Shown here: piece after piece, positions 54,106 to 62,090 of the stretch | How positions within the stretch are numbered: position 1 is the stretch's first letter | Layout: every line of letters starts with the position of its first letter | Source: Parapedobacter pyrenivorans | Lineage (GTDB): Bacteria; Bacteroidota; Bacteroidia; Sphingobacteriales; Sphingobacteriaceae | Length of the DNA stretch: 64,000 nucleotides | Direction of reading: 5' to 3' | Assembly: GCF_014636865.1 (NCBI RefSeq) | Contig: NZ_BMER01000001.1 | Coordinates: 62,001 to 126,000, forward strand | Made by a program: the position numbers and the translations under genes | Notes under the pieces: model-generated | What the model was told of the DNA's origin: nothing | Seen by the model: only the letters and a program-made list of their open reading frames with translations | Databases searched by the model: none

Positions 54106-55194
54106 TTATACTTTCTTCCACGCATTCCGCAAAAATCGAAGCCAGTTTCCGTGAAAGATATTATCAATATCTGCTTCCGAATACCTCCGTCGCCGCAAGA
54201 CATCCTCAAACTTCTGCAAATCAACGATAGAATCCAAATCCCAAGGGCTTTGCTCGGTACCGAAAATACCATCCAGATCACTGCCTATACCAATATGGTT
54301 AGTATTTCCAGCAATTTGGCAAATGTGATCCCAATGATCGACCAACTGCTCCAACCGGATATCCAATTGCCATGGATCGGATACCATATCGATAAACCGG
54401 ATATCCAAGGCCCAACAATCCAACATGCCGCCGATGACAGCACCACGGCCCACCAATTTCTTGATTTGCTCATCGGTCAGTTGCCGCTGATTCGGCACTA
54501 GCTGGCGAACATTATGATGGCTAGCCCATAGAGGTCCTTCATACATATCCAACGCCTGGTTGAACCCGCCATCCGTCAAATGGGTGACGTCCAAAATCAT
54601 ATTCAGCTCACCCATCACCTTCATCAACTCCAACCCTTGCGGATGAATCCGCCCAGCCGTTTTTGTACCATCAGCATACCGGCCGGGACCAAAATGTGAC
54701 AACCCCAACGCTCTTAATCCATATTCGTATGCCCGATATAGATAGTCAATATTGACAAGTGAATCAGCACCTTCCAAACTCAATATGTAACCGATTGGCT
54801 TCTCTCCTTCAGCGATTTCTTCATCATTCCATAACGCAAGATGTTTGTCTAATCCGGAAAGATCTGTGATTTGGACCATTTCGCCCATAGCCTCCATTTC
54901 TCGATACCACGCAAGCTGCGCTTGGGTCATTGCCCAAGCCTGCTGCGCAGAATTCCACGTAGTAGGGCCATAACTGGACTCATTAACCCGCGCCAACTGC
55001 GTAGCGACCACAAGGCCTACATTTCCCTTGCGCAGTTCGGGCAAACAAACGGTCCCTTTGCCCCGATCGGGCTTGTCTTCCAAGTTCCGTTCGCACTGCC
55101 GAATCTCCGCCAATGGACGCGATATGTCCCGATTCCACTCTATGGCATTCATTGCCAAGTCCAAATGGGCATCAAAGATCAATCGCTTCTTCAT
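54106..55194 (-). CDS. Membrane-dipeptidase family (M19) metallohydrolase, second copy
   Basis: A 362-residue cytoplasmic M19 protein. Metal ligands are intact: FDAHLDLA, SLEGADS, DVTHLTDGG, ASHHNVRQ, GSDLDGIFG. It is similar along the entire length to the copy at 18791 (shared stretches include DKPDRGKGTV, LPELRKG, NMILDVTHLTD and IFHGNWLRFLR). Both are next to 3-HAD-like genes. It overlaps the 3-HAD-like gene upstream by 23 bp. Hydrolysis of an N-acyl or peptide-like bond in a modified sugar amino acid is a reasonable guess. Confidence 0.9.
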   Translation of the reverse strand: MKKRLIFDAHLDLAMNAIEWNRDISRPLAEIRQCERNLEDKPDRGKGTVCLPELRKGNVGLVVATQLARVNESSYGPTTWNSAQQAWAMTQAQLAWYREMEAMGEMVQITDLSGLDKHLALWNDEEIAEGEKPIGYILSLEGADSLVNIDYLYRAYEYGLRALGLSHFGPGRYADGTKTAGRIHPQGLELMKVMGELNMILDVTHLTDGGFNQALDMYEGPLWASHHNVRQLVPNQRQLTDEQIKKLVGRGAVIGGMLDCWALDIRFIDMVSDPWQLDIRLEQLVDHWDHICQIAGNTNHIGIGSDLDGIFGTEQSPWDLDSIVDLQKFEDVLRRRRYSEADIDNIFHGNWLRFLRNAWKKV

Positions 55195-56092
55195 GATTGT
55201 ATTTTCTCATCAATTCAAAAATCTCCTTGCTAAAAACTCGATAGATTTTTTCCCAATAATCTACTCCGTCATCGGAATAGGTGTAAAAGCCTTTTCCCGA
55301 TGCCATACCCGTTTCACCTGTCTCTACCAACCGCTTCATAAATGGAGGCACTTGGGTAGCGTTGGATAAGTCAGGGTTGAGGTCTTTCATGACCATCCCA
55401 TAGGCATAGGTACCCATCAAATCCATGTAGCGGAAATTGCCCGCAAATGGCAGGTAGTAGCCGGCATCATTTCGGCATGCTCGATCTACACTTTCGACCG
55501 TAGCATAGCCATGCGCAACCAAATATCCGGCCTCGCGCACCATGGCCGCAAATAACCGGGCACGCACACTGAATCCGGTCCGTACCGTGTAAGGGTCCTT
55601 CCCCCATTTTTCTTTCGCCAGCTTCTCTAGCCAATCAACTTGCCGACTATCTGAAACAGCATTGCAAATGATTTCTGCAAAGTATGTCTGGTGTGCCGGA
55701 TAAGTCCAGTTGAGTCCGAGTATCCGTGCGGGCACATCGCTTCCTTCTTGTAACTGATCCAGCGAGATGCTGTCTGTATTGATTGCAATAATGGTATCGT
55801 CCGCGATACGGCACTCCAATTGGCGAATTGCATGTTTCTTTTCTGCCAAAGACTCCGCAATGACAGCAACGACCAGTTGACATGGAATGGTATCCGGAAG
55901 CTCCGTCAATAAGTCTAATTGGTGAATTGTTTGTGGACTATCACGTTGCACTGCCAAATGCGCCGCAGTGGAATCTGCGGCAAATATAGTGACCCGCTGG
56001 CCCGCGGCAAGTATATTGGTGGCTATACTATAGGCTAGTTTGTCATCGCCGACAACCAACACTGAATTAGCTACTGATTTATTTCGTGTCAT
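55172..56092 (-). CDS. Degenerate 3-hydroxyacyl-CoA-dehydrogenase-like protein
   Basis: A 306-residue paralogue of the proteins at 19874 and 57450. The coenzyme loop is VLVVGDDKLAYSIATN instead of GxGxMG. The SNTSAIPIS block is INTDSISLDQ, and the catalytic block is LGLNWTYPAHQTYFAEI, with Asn in place of the catalytic His. The C-terminal helical domain (VDRACRNDAGYYLPFAGNFRYMDLMG) is well kept. It may bind the substrate or partner without oxidising it, or use different chemistry. It is translated with the dipeptidase through a 23-bp overlap. Confidence 0.8.
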   Translation of the reverse strand: MTRNKSVANSVLVVGDDKLAYSIATNILAAGQRVTIFAADSTAAHLAVQRDSPQTIHQLDLLTELPDTIPCQLVVAVIAESLAEKKHAIRQLECRIADDTIIAINTDSISLDQLQEGSDVPARILGLNWTYPAHQTYFAEIICNAVSDSRQVDWLEKLAKEKWGKDPYTVRTGFSVRARLFAAMVREAGYLVAHGYATVESVDRACRNDAGYYLPFAGNFRYMDLMGTYAYGMVMKDLNPDLSNATQVPPFMKRLVETGETGMASGKGFYTYSDDGVDYWEKIYRVFSKEIFELMRKYNHEEAIDL

Positions 56093-56114
56093 GCGTTAAT
56101 TGAGCCAATCGAAT

Positions 56115-57422
56115 TTACATTGCTTTCAATACGTCCTTTGCTTTGGCTATAGCGTGCTCAATATCGTCTTCGGTATGTACCGCACTGATATACCACAGGC
56201 CTCTGCCGATAACACGTATACCTAAGTCATGCAGGCCGGCGATAAACGCGTTTAACTTCGCTTTATCCGTAGCGAGCGTGTCGCGATAATCCACGATTCG
56301 ATCTAGATGTGTGAAAGCGGTATTGAACATAGGTCCCATTCCCTGCACCAGTAATTGGTGACCAGCGGCTTGAGCAACGTCACGCAATCCGTCCATTAGT
56401 CGGTTGCCCAAACGGAATAAACGCGGATAGGTTTCTTGATCTTGTTCTAAGACCGTAATCGTAGCCAAGGCAGCTGCAACGGTCGCATTGCTGGCATTCA
56501 TTGTGCCGGCATGAATGACCCGTGCCGATTCAATCTCTTCCATCCACTCCCGCTTGCCTACGATGGCACTGATGGGATAACCGCTTGCGATAGCCTTGGC
56601 AAAAATCGAAAGATCAGGCGTAATGCCAAAATACCGCTGTGCACCACCCAGTCCCAATCGGAAGCCGGTGATTACTTCATCAAAAATCAGCGCGATACCA
56701 TACTCATCACAGATCTCCCGCAGCCCTTTTAAAAAACCTTCTTGCGGGGCGATGCATCCGTTGTTACACATCACCGGCTCGGTAATGATCGCGGCGAGCT
56801 CATGTTGATGCTGGGCCACCGTTTGACGTACCAGGTTGAGGTCATTCCAAGGGATGATGATGAACTCTTCGCGGCTTCTGTCAGCCAATCCGCCCGACCA
56901 TGCATGCGCTGTAGGCTCGTCCCGATTACCTAATGCAGCGACCGATGGCGTGCTGATGCCCCAAGCCACATTATCCAACCAGCCGTGGTAGTGCCCTTCA
57001 AACCGAAGGAACTTTTGCTTGCCGGTTTTGGAACGTGCCACGCGAAAGGCGGTTTGCACCGCTTCTGAACCGTCCAAGCAAAATCGCATCAGCTCTGCTG
57101 ATGGGATGAGCTGATGGAGTTTCTCCGCCAATTCGATTTCCTTAAGGTGCTGGCCGGCGAACAACTGACCTTGCGTGGAGTATTCGGTAATGGCATTCAA
57201 AACAGCAGGATGGGAATGTCCGACAATCAGTGGCCCTTGGCTTAACGTAAAATCGAGGTATTCATTGCCATCGACATCGTAAATACGATTACCCTTACCA
57301 TGGGTATAAGAAATAGCGTGAGGATGATTGTATTTTCTAAATTCGGACGAGACTCCACTCGCCAAGACCCGCTTAGCGCGTGCTAGCATCCGGGCTGATT
57401 CTTTATAACTTCTCCTTGTCAT
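56115..57422 (-). CDS. Class III aminotransferase / glutamate-1-semialdehyde aminomutase-like
   Basis: A 435-residue fold-I PLP enzyme. Opening RKYNHPHAISYTHGKGNRIYD, DGNEYLDFTLSQGPLIVGHSHP, RFCLDGSEAVQTAFRVARS, LIFDEVITGFRLGLGGAQRYFG and the PLP Lys in SIFAKAIASGYPISAIVG are visible. The GSA-aminomutase-like branch includes many enzymes that move or remove amino groups on sugar-like or beta-amino substrates, so hemL itself is not implied. Flanked by two 3-HAD-like genes in the RidA operon, it would make or use the keto compound that a dehydrogenase handles. Confidence 0.87.
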   Translation of the reverse strand: MTRRSYKESARMLARAKRVLASGVSSEFRKYNHPHAISYTHGKGNRIYDVDGNEYLDFTLSQGPLIVGHSHPAVLNAITEYSTQGQLFAGQHLKEIELAEKLHQLIPSAELMRFCLDGSEAVQTAFRVARSKTGKQKFLRFEGHYHGWLDNVAWGISTPSVAALGNRDEPTAHAWSGGLADRSREEFIIIPWNDLNLVRQTVAQHQHELAAIITEPVMCNNGCIAPQEGFLKGLREICDEYGIALIFDEVITGFRLGLGGAQRYFGITPDLSIFAKAIASGYPISAIVGKREWMEEIESARVIHAGTMNASNATVAAALATITVLEQDQETYPRLFRLGNRLMDGLRDVAQAAGHQLLVQGMGPMFNTAFTHLDRIVDYRDTLATDKAKLNAFIAGLHDLGIRVIGRGLWYISAVHTEDDIEHAIAKAKDVLKAM

Positions 57423-57449
57423 TGGTTATATTTTTTCTGTCACTGGCTA

Positions 57450-58409
57450 CTACCCCTGCTCGGGGTACTTTTCCGCCAGCTCATAGATATCACGATTGAA
57501 CCGCGCAAATGCGCGGTCCCATGTTTTAGCTTCCTCCTGTGTGTATTCATAGAGTCCATTCATGTTATGAACACCCCTGCCGCGTTGTTCAACAATCTGT
57601 TGCATCAACACGGGGACCTCGGTCGAGTTGCTCAGCATTGCGAATAGCTGACCGAATCCTTTTATATAGTCAGTGGTGCCCATAAAGTCCATTCTCCTGA
57701 AAATACCCATCAGCGTAACCCAAGATCCCATATCATAACGGAAAGCCTTGTCGCTATCGCTCAAGGTAATATGACCTGCCTCTGCCAAGCAAAGTGCCTC
57801 ACGGAATACCGCATACATCAGCCGATTGGTAATGAAACCGCGGATATCTTTTTTGAGGAGCGTGGGTTCTTTACCCCACTCGATACCCAGCTGCATGATG
57901 TAATCAGCGATTCGTGGATCAGTCTGCTTGCCGCAAGTCACCTCCAAAAAACGGGTCATATAAGCGGGCTCGGCCCAATGCATTCCTAAAAACCGTTGAG
58001 GGTGGGGCACCAAAACTTGCAGTTCGCTGATGGGTATGGCCGATGTATTGGACGCGATAATGGTCTCATCAACTACTGATGCCGCTATTTGGTCATAAAC
58101 GGACTTCTTGATGGCCTTGTCCTCCATCACGCACTCCAGTACGACACGGCATGGTGCTAACTGCCTGTAATCTTCTACCAACTTCATCCTATTAACACAC
58201 GGAGCGATACCGTATTGTAAAATACCTGCGGAATCAGCGTGACGGAGCAAGTCCGCGATATGACCTGCTGCCCGTTCCTTTTCGCCGGGTATCGGCGCCA
58301 ACGCAACCACCCGATGACCGGAGGCCAACAAAGATATCACGATACTACTTCCCATTAGGCCTAAACCCACTACACCTACCGTTGTAGATTTGATGTCGAT
58401 ATTACCCAT
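57450..58409 (-). CDS. 3-hydroxyacyl-CoA dehydrogenase-like (lambda-crystallin type) dehydrogenase
   Basis: A 319-residue paralogue of the protein at 19874 with intact motifs: VGVVGLGLMGSSIVISLL, SNTSAIPIS, LGMHWAEPAYMTRFLEVTCG (catalytic His), DIRGFITNRLMYAVFREALCL. It is more likely a dehydrogenase for a small 3-hydroxy or sugar acid than for acyl-CoA. It follows RidA by 6 bp in the operon. Confidence 0.86.
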   Translation of the reverse strand: MGNIDIKSTTVGVVGLGLMGSSIVISLLASGHRVVALAPIPGEKERAAGHIADLLRHADSAGILQYGIAPCVNRMKLVEDYRQLAPCRVVLECVMEDKAIKKSVYDQIAASVVDETIIASNTSAIPISELQVLVPHPQRFLGMHWAEPAYMTRFLEVTCGKQTDPRIADYIMQLGIEWGKEPTLLKKDIRGFITNRLMYAVFREALCLAEAGHITLSDSDKAFRYDMGSWVTLMGIFRRMDFMGTTDYIKGFGQLFAMLSNSTEVPVLMQQIVEQRGRGVHNMNGLYEYTQEEAKTWDRAFARFNRDIYELAEKYPEQG

Positions 58410-58415
58410 ACAACC

Positions 58416-58802
58416 CTACGGAAGTTTCACGATGCAATCGATCTCTACGCGGATGCCTTCGCCGAGCACCGACTGAACGGTGGTACGGGCCGGTCGTGTG
58501 CCGGCAAAATAATTGGCATATACGGTATTGAAACGGTCGAATTCGTCGATTTCTTTCAGGTGGACGGTGCTTTTTACCACATCTTCCATGGTGGCACCAG
58601 CGGCTTCTATAATCGCCTTGATATTATCAAGTGTTCGGGCGGTCTCTTCTTCAATGGTGCCCAACACGAATTGGGAGGTCTTAAAATCTACAGAGGCCTG
58701 CCCGCTGATGAACAGGAATCCTCCTGCAATAACCCCATCCGAATAAGCTCCAGTCACGAAATTGGCATCCCTTTGTGGATGTACGATCTTTTGTTTGCTC
58801 AT
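58416..58802 (-). CDS. RidA-family enamine/imine deaminase
   Basis: A 128-residue trimeric RidA protein. YSDGVIAGGFLFISGQASVD, the catalytic Arg in RPARTTVQ and the ending RVEIDCIVKLP are canonical. RidA hydrolyses reactive enamines released by PLP dehydratases. As first gene of an operon that ends with a DSD1-like enzyme and includes a class III aminotransferase, it probably clears the intermediate those enzymes make. Confidence 0.92.
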   Translation of the reverse strand: MSKQKIVHPQRDANFVTGAYSDGVIAGGFLFISGQASVDFKTSQFVLGTIEEETARTLDNIKAIIEAAGATMEDVVKSTVHLKEIDEFDRFNTVYANYFAGTRPARTTVQSVLGEGIRVEIDCIVKLP

Positions 58803-58842
58803 GTCTACTTTTTCCTAATTTCAGCTACAAAGAATTAGTAAA

Positions 58843-58850
58843 CAAAGGTA
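58843..58850 (-). promoter_or_regulatory. -7 promoter element of the RidA operon
   Basis: TACCTTTG on the minus strand fits TAnnTTTG and lies 41 bp before the RidA ATG. The expected TTTG 19 nt upstream is absent, which fits activator dependence. The box at 58870-58909 starts about 20 bp upstream of it. Confidence 0.6.
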
Positions 58851-58869
58851 GGTTGATGGGCGTTTGGGG

Positions 58870-58909
58870 GCTATTACATTTATTTGTATTTGTAGTATTA
58901 TTTTTCAGG
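58870..58909 (-). promoter_or_regulatory. Putative AraC operator box, copy 3
   Basis: In plus-strand reading it starts GCTATTACATTTATTTG and ends TTGTAGTATTATTTTTCAGG. The final part matches copy 1 in 16 of 17 positions (TTGTAGTAyTATTTTTC), and the first 9 bases equal copy 2. It sits directly upstream of the RidA -7 element, the usual site for an AraC activator. Confidence 0.55.
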
Positions 58910-58913
58910 TGCC

Positions 58914-60566
58914 TTATAACGATACGCCCCGCTTCCATGGAATGAAATCATCCTGGCCCAACCGGACGGCGTGTGGAACTACCTCACCGGAAGCCGCCTG
59001 TATGCAATACGACAGGATATCTTCGCCCATTTCTTCAATGGATTTCATTCCGTCTATCACCGGCCCGCAATCAATGTCAATAATGTCGGCCATGCGTTTT
59101 GCCAGCTTGCTGTTGGTGGCGACTTTAATGACCGGACATATGGGATTTCCAGTAGGTGTGCCTAACCCCGTGGTAAATAGGATGAGCGTGGCTCCGCTCG
59201 CTGCCTTTCCAGTAGTTGCCTCCACATCATTCCCCGGCGTGCAAACAAGGCTAAGGCCTGCCTTGGTAGCAGGCTCGGTATAGTCTAGTACGTCTATCAC
59301 CGGCGAGGTCCCACCTTTCTTTGCAGCTCCGTTACTTTTGATGGCATCCGTAATCAATCCGTCTTTGATATTTCCAGGTGAGGGATTCATGTGGAAACCG
59401 GACCCTGCCCGCTCGGCGGATTCGCTGTAGGCCGTCATCAATCGGATAAATTTATGAGCAGCCTCTTCATCTACCGTCCGGTCGATTAAGGACTGCTCGG
59501 CACCGCAGAGTTCCGGAAACTCCGCCAATAATACCTTGCCTCCCAGGGCCACCAGCAGGTCTGCACAATAGCCGACAGCTGGATTGGCCGATATACCACT
59601 GAAACCGTCACTCCCGCCGCACTTCACACCCAAGGTCAGCTTTTCTAACGGTGCGGGTTGACGAGTTGCTTTGTTGGCTTCGATAAGCCCAAGAAAGGTC
59701 TGTCGGATCGCATCGGTAATCAGCTGTTCCTCACTTTCAGACTGTTGCTGTTCGAAGATCAATAGCGGCTTGTCGAAATTCGGGTTCAATGCAAGCAAAT
59801 CGTTTCTGAAATCGCATAGTTGAAGGTTTTGGCACCCCAGGCTTAATACCGTCACCCCGGCAACATTGGGATGGTCGGCGTAGGCGGCCAGCAGTTTGCT
59901 GAGTACCGCCGCGTCCTGGCGTATTCCGCCACACCCGCCTTCGTGGTTAAGAAATTTGATACCATCTACCTGTTTGAACAATCGGTCGACCGGTACAACA
60001 CTTTCCTCCAGCCGCAGATCAAGCGCTGACACATCCAGCCCACGCAGATACCAATCGCGCAATAAACGTGTTTTGGCCTTGTATTTATCCGTAACCGCAT
60101 AGCCAAGCTCGTTGTGGAGCGCCTCGCGGATCACATCCAAGTTGCGGTTTTCGCAAAACACGGTAGGGATGAACAGCCAATAATTAGCGGTTCCCACGCG
60201 ACCGTCTTTTCGGTGATAGCCCATGAATGTGCGCCCTTCAAATTTCGATACATCCGGCGGTGTCCATTGGTAGGATACCCGACGGTAACCGTAAGGTGCT
60301 GCCGCGTGTTTCACATTTTTGGTGGTCATCCGCTCGCCGACACCGATGGGTATTTCTGCTTTTCCAACCAACGTGCCGTACATGATCACTTCTTCTCCTC
60401 GTACGAGGCTGTGCGTAAAAAATTTGTGTTTAGCAGGAATAGCTTCTGCAAGAACATACACCTCGCCATTGTAAGATATCGATTCACCCTGCCGCAGTTC
60501 CTGCAATGCTACCAATACATTATCCAACGGGTGTATTTTCAGCACGCGTGTAATTTGATCACTCAT
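58914..60566 (-). CDS. uxaA: Altronate dehydratase
   Basis: A 550-residue enzyme that dehydrates D-altronate to 2-keto-3-deoxygluconate in galacturonate catabolism. Residues about 1-90 are the SAF domain (LKIHPLDNVLVALQEL). The main domain shows FMGYHRKDGRVGTANYWLFI, LNHEGGCGG, LKCGGSDGFSGISANPAVGY and DYTEPATKAGLSLVCTPGND. The full family length is present. Its ATG overlaps the uxaB stop by one base, so the two are cotranslated. Confidence 0.93.
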   Translation of the reverse strand: MSDQITRVLKIHPLDNVLVALQELRQGESISYNGEVYVLAEAIPAKHKFFTHSLVRGEEVIMYGTLVGKAEIPIGVGERMTTKNVKHAAAPYGYRRVSYQWTPPDVSKFEGRTFMGYHRKDGRVGTANYWLFIPTVFCENRNLDVIREALHNELGYAVTDKYKAKTRLLRDWYLRGLDVSALDLRLEESVVPVDRLFKQVDGIKFLNHEGGCGGIRQDAAVLSKLLAAYADHPNVAGVTVLSLGCQNLQLCDFRNDLLALNPNFDKPLLIFEQQQSESEEQLITDAIRQTFLGLIEANKATRQPAPLEKLTLGVKCGGSDGFSGISANPAVGYCADLLVALGGKVLLAEFPELCGAEQSLIDRTVDEEAAHKFIRLMTAYSESAERAGSGFHMNPSPGNIKDGLITDAIKSNGAAKKGGTSPVIDVLDYTEPATKAGLSLVCTPGNDVEATTGKAASGATLILFTTGLGTPTGNPICPVIKVATNSKLAKRMADIIDIDCGPVIDGMKSIEEMGEDILSYCIQAASGEVVPHAVRLGQDDFIPWKRGVSL

Positions 60567-61996
60567 TACGCTTCAACAGTTGATTTTATGGTATCCTGTA
60601 CGCCATTTTCTAGGAGATGCGCCAATTGTTGTTTGACAGACCGGGCAAAGGCCTCATACGTACGCAAATCAGTCTTCCATACCGCGCTTTGCCCAAGCGC
60701 AGCATCCACAACGGCATTGATATCAGACTGCTTCCAGGCTTGTTTTATTTCGCCTGCATTTGGATCATCCAACTGCGCATCCCGCATCAGCAGCAGATAG
60801 GCCGCGAATCCCAACGCCATATACGTCGGTGTCTCCAACTTCACTTGGACATAACGTTGGATCGTTGCTACGTTGCGCATTTCCATCTTGGCAGTATAAT
60901 TCAGGCTAATACTTTTCCATTGATGGTCGAGGAACGGATTGCCAAAACGGTCGACTACCGAATCGGCAAACGCACGTGCTTCCACTTCCCCGATAGCGAC
61001 GGCCGATAACGACGGAATGATTTCTAGGGTCATCAGGTTCGTAACGAATCGGGAAAACAACTCGTCTTGCATCGCTTCTTTTACCGTTGACCATCCACCC
61101 AGCATAGCCAACGCGCAAGAGAACGTATGCGTGCCATTCAACAAGCGTAATTTCAACTCCTTGAATTTAGTGATATCGGGTGCAAGCACCACGCCTGGGT
61201 CGACCACCGCAAAGGAAAGAATGGCCTTTACCCGCTCATCCGCAGTTTCGATGGCCCACAAGCGAAAGGGTTCTGCCATAATCGCCAGGGAATCGCGATA
61301 ACCCAAATCGGCCTCCGCACGCAACCGCTGAGCTTGTGGAAGTTTTCCGGGAACGATGCGGTCAACCAGCGTATTGCAAAACGTATTGAATGTAGTAACC
61401 CATTCCACGAAATCCGATGGTAAACCATTCAGCCGTGCCAATTGGAGGACAATGTCCTTCAGTCGCTGCCCGTTCCGGTCAATAAGTTCGGTAGGCAGAA
61501 TAACCAGCCCCTTAGTTGCATCTCCTTCAAACGCTTGGTAGCGCCGGTAGAGAAATGCCGTGAGTTTACCCGGAAAGGTTTGCGGTGGCTCGGCTGATAG
61601 GTTATCCTGCTCATCAAGCACGATACCCACTTCGGTCGTATTGGATATCACGATCTGCAGTGCTGGATTGGTCGCTGCTTCCAACACCTCTGCCCAGTCG
61701 CGCTGCGCTGACACCACCCGGCTTATAGCGGAGACCACCAGTGTTTCGGACACCTCTTGGCCCTTGTCCAACCCATTGATATGGACAGTATAGCGATTGT
61801 CCTGATCAATGAAAGGATCGGTGCCACCACTTGCAGTAGACTTGACAACCAGTATGCTACCACCGAAAATTCCCTGCCGGTTGGCTTTCTCAATAAAATA
61901 ATCGGGGAGGCCGCGGAGCAATACCCCCGTTCCAAACTGAAGTACCTTTTCGGGATAAACTGTTGCGGGCGCGATTTCCTTGTTCAATGATTCCAT
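60566..61996 (-). CDS. uxaB: Tagaturonate reductase (altronate oxidoreductase)
   Basis: A 476-residue mannitol-dehydrogenase-family NAD enzyme that reduces D-tagaturonate to D-altronate. VLQFGTGVLLRGLPDYFIEKAN, SNTTEVGIVL, LTAFLYRRYQAF, LPTELIDRNG, VDRIVPGKLP and KLRLLNGTHTFSCALAMLGG are hallmarks. It is the first gene of the uxaBA pair. uxaC and kdg genes are not in the window. A LacI-type site lies about 60 bp upstream. Confidence 0.93.
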   Translation of the reverse strand: MESLNKEIAPATVYPEKVLQFGTGVLLRGLPDYFIEKANRQGIFGGSILVVKSTASGGTDPFIDQDNRYTVHINGLDKGQEVSETLVVSAISRVVSAQRDWAEVLEAATNPALQIVISNTTEVGIVLDEQDNLSAEPPQTFPGKLTAFLYRRYQAFEGDATKGLVILPTELIDRNGQRLKDIVLQLARLNGLPSDFVEWVTTFNTFCNTLVDRIVPGKLPQAQRLRAEADLGYRDSLAIMAEPFRLWAIETADERVKAILSFAVVDPGVVLAPDITKFKELKLRLLNGTHTFSCALAMLGGWSTVKEAMQDELFSRFVTNLMTLEIIPSLSAVAIGEVEARAFADSVVDRFGNPFLDHQWKSISLNYTAKMEMRNVATIQRYVQVKLETPTYMALGFAAYLLLMRDAQLDDPNAGEIKQAWKQSDINAVVDAALGQSAVWKTDLRTYEAFARSVKQQLAHLLENGVQDTIKSTVEA

Positions 61997-62054
61997 CCAG
62001 CAATAATACGCCGCTTACTACCAATAAATGAAAAAAATGACCAAGTAAAGTTAT

Positions 62055-62065
62055 GCAAACGTTGC
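62055..62065. promoter_or_regulatory. Candidate LacI-family operator upstream of uxaB
   Basis: GCAAACGTTGC has GCAA and TTGC arms around a central ACG, the pattern of LacI/PurR-type sites. It lies 59 bp before the uxaB ATG. The start TTATGCAAA is repeated at 63148-63156, just upstream of the regulator gene, suggesting autoregulation. Confidence 0.4.
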
Positions 62066-62090
62066 CGATAGCAGCACACAGATGCGATAG

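Noticed and set aside
56115-57422. hemL (haem biosynthesis) assignment
   Set aside because: The gene is embedded in a catabolic operon with dehydrogenases and RidA; the aminomutase-like family is broad and no haem gene is nearby.
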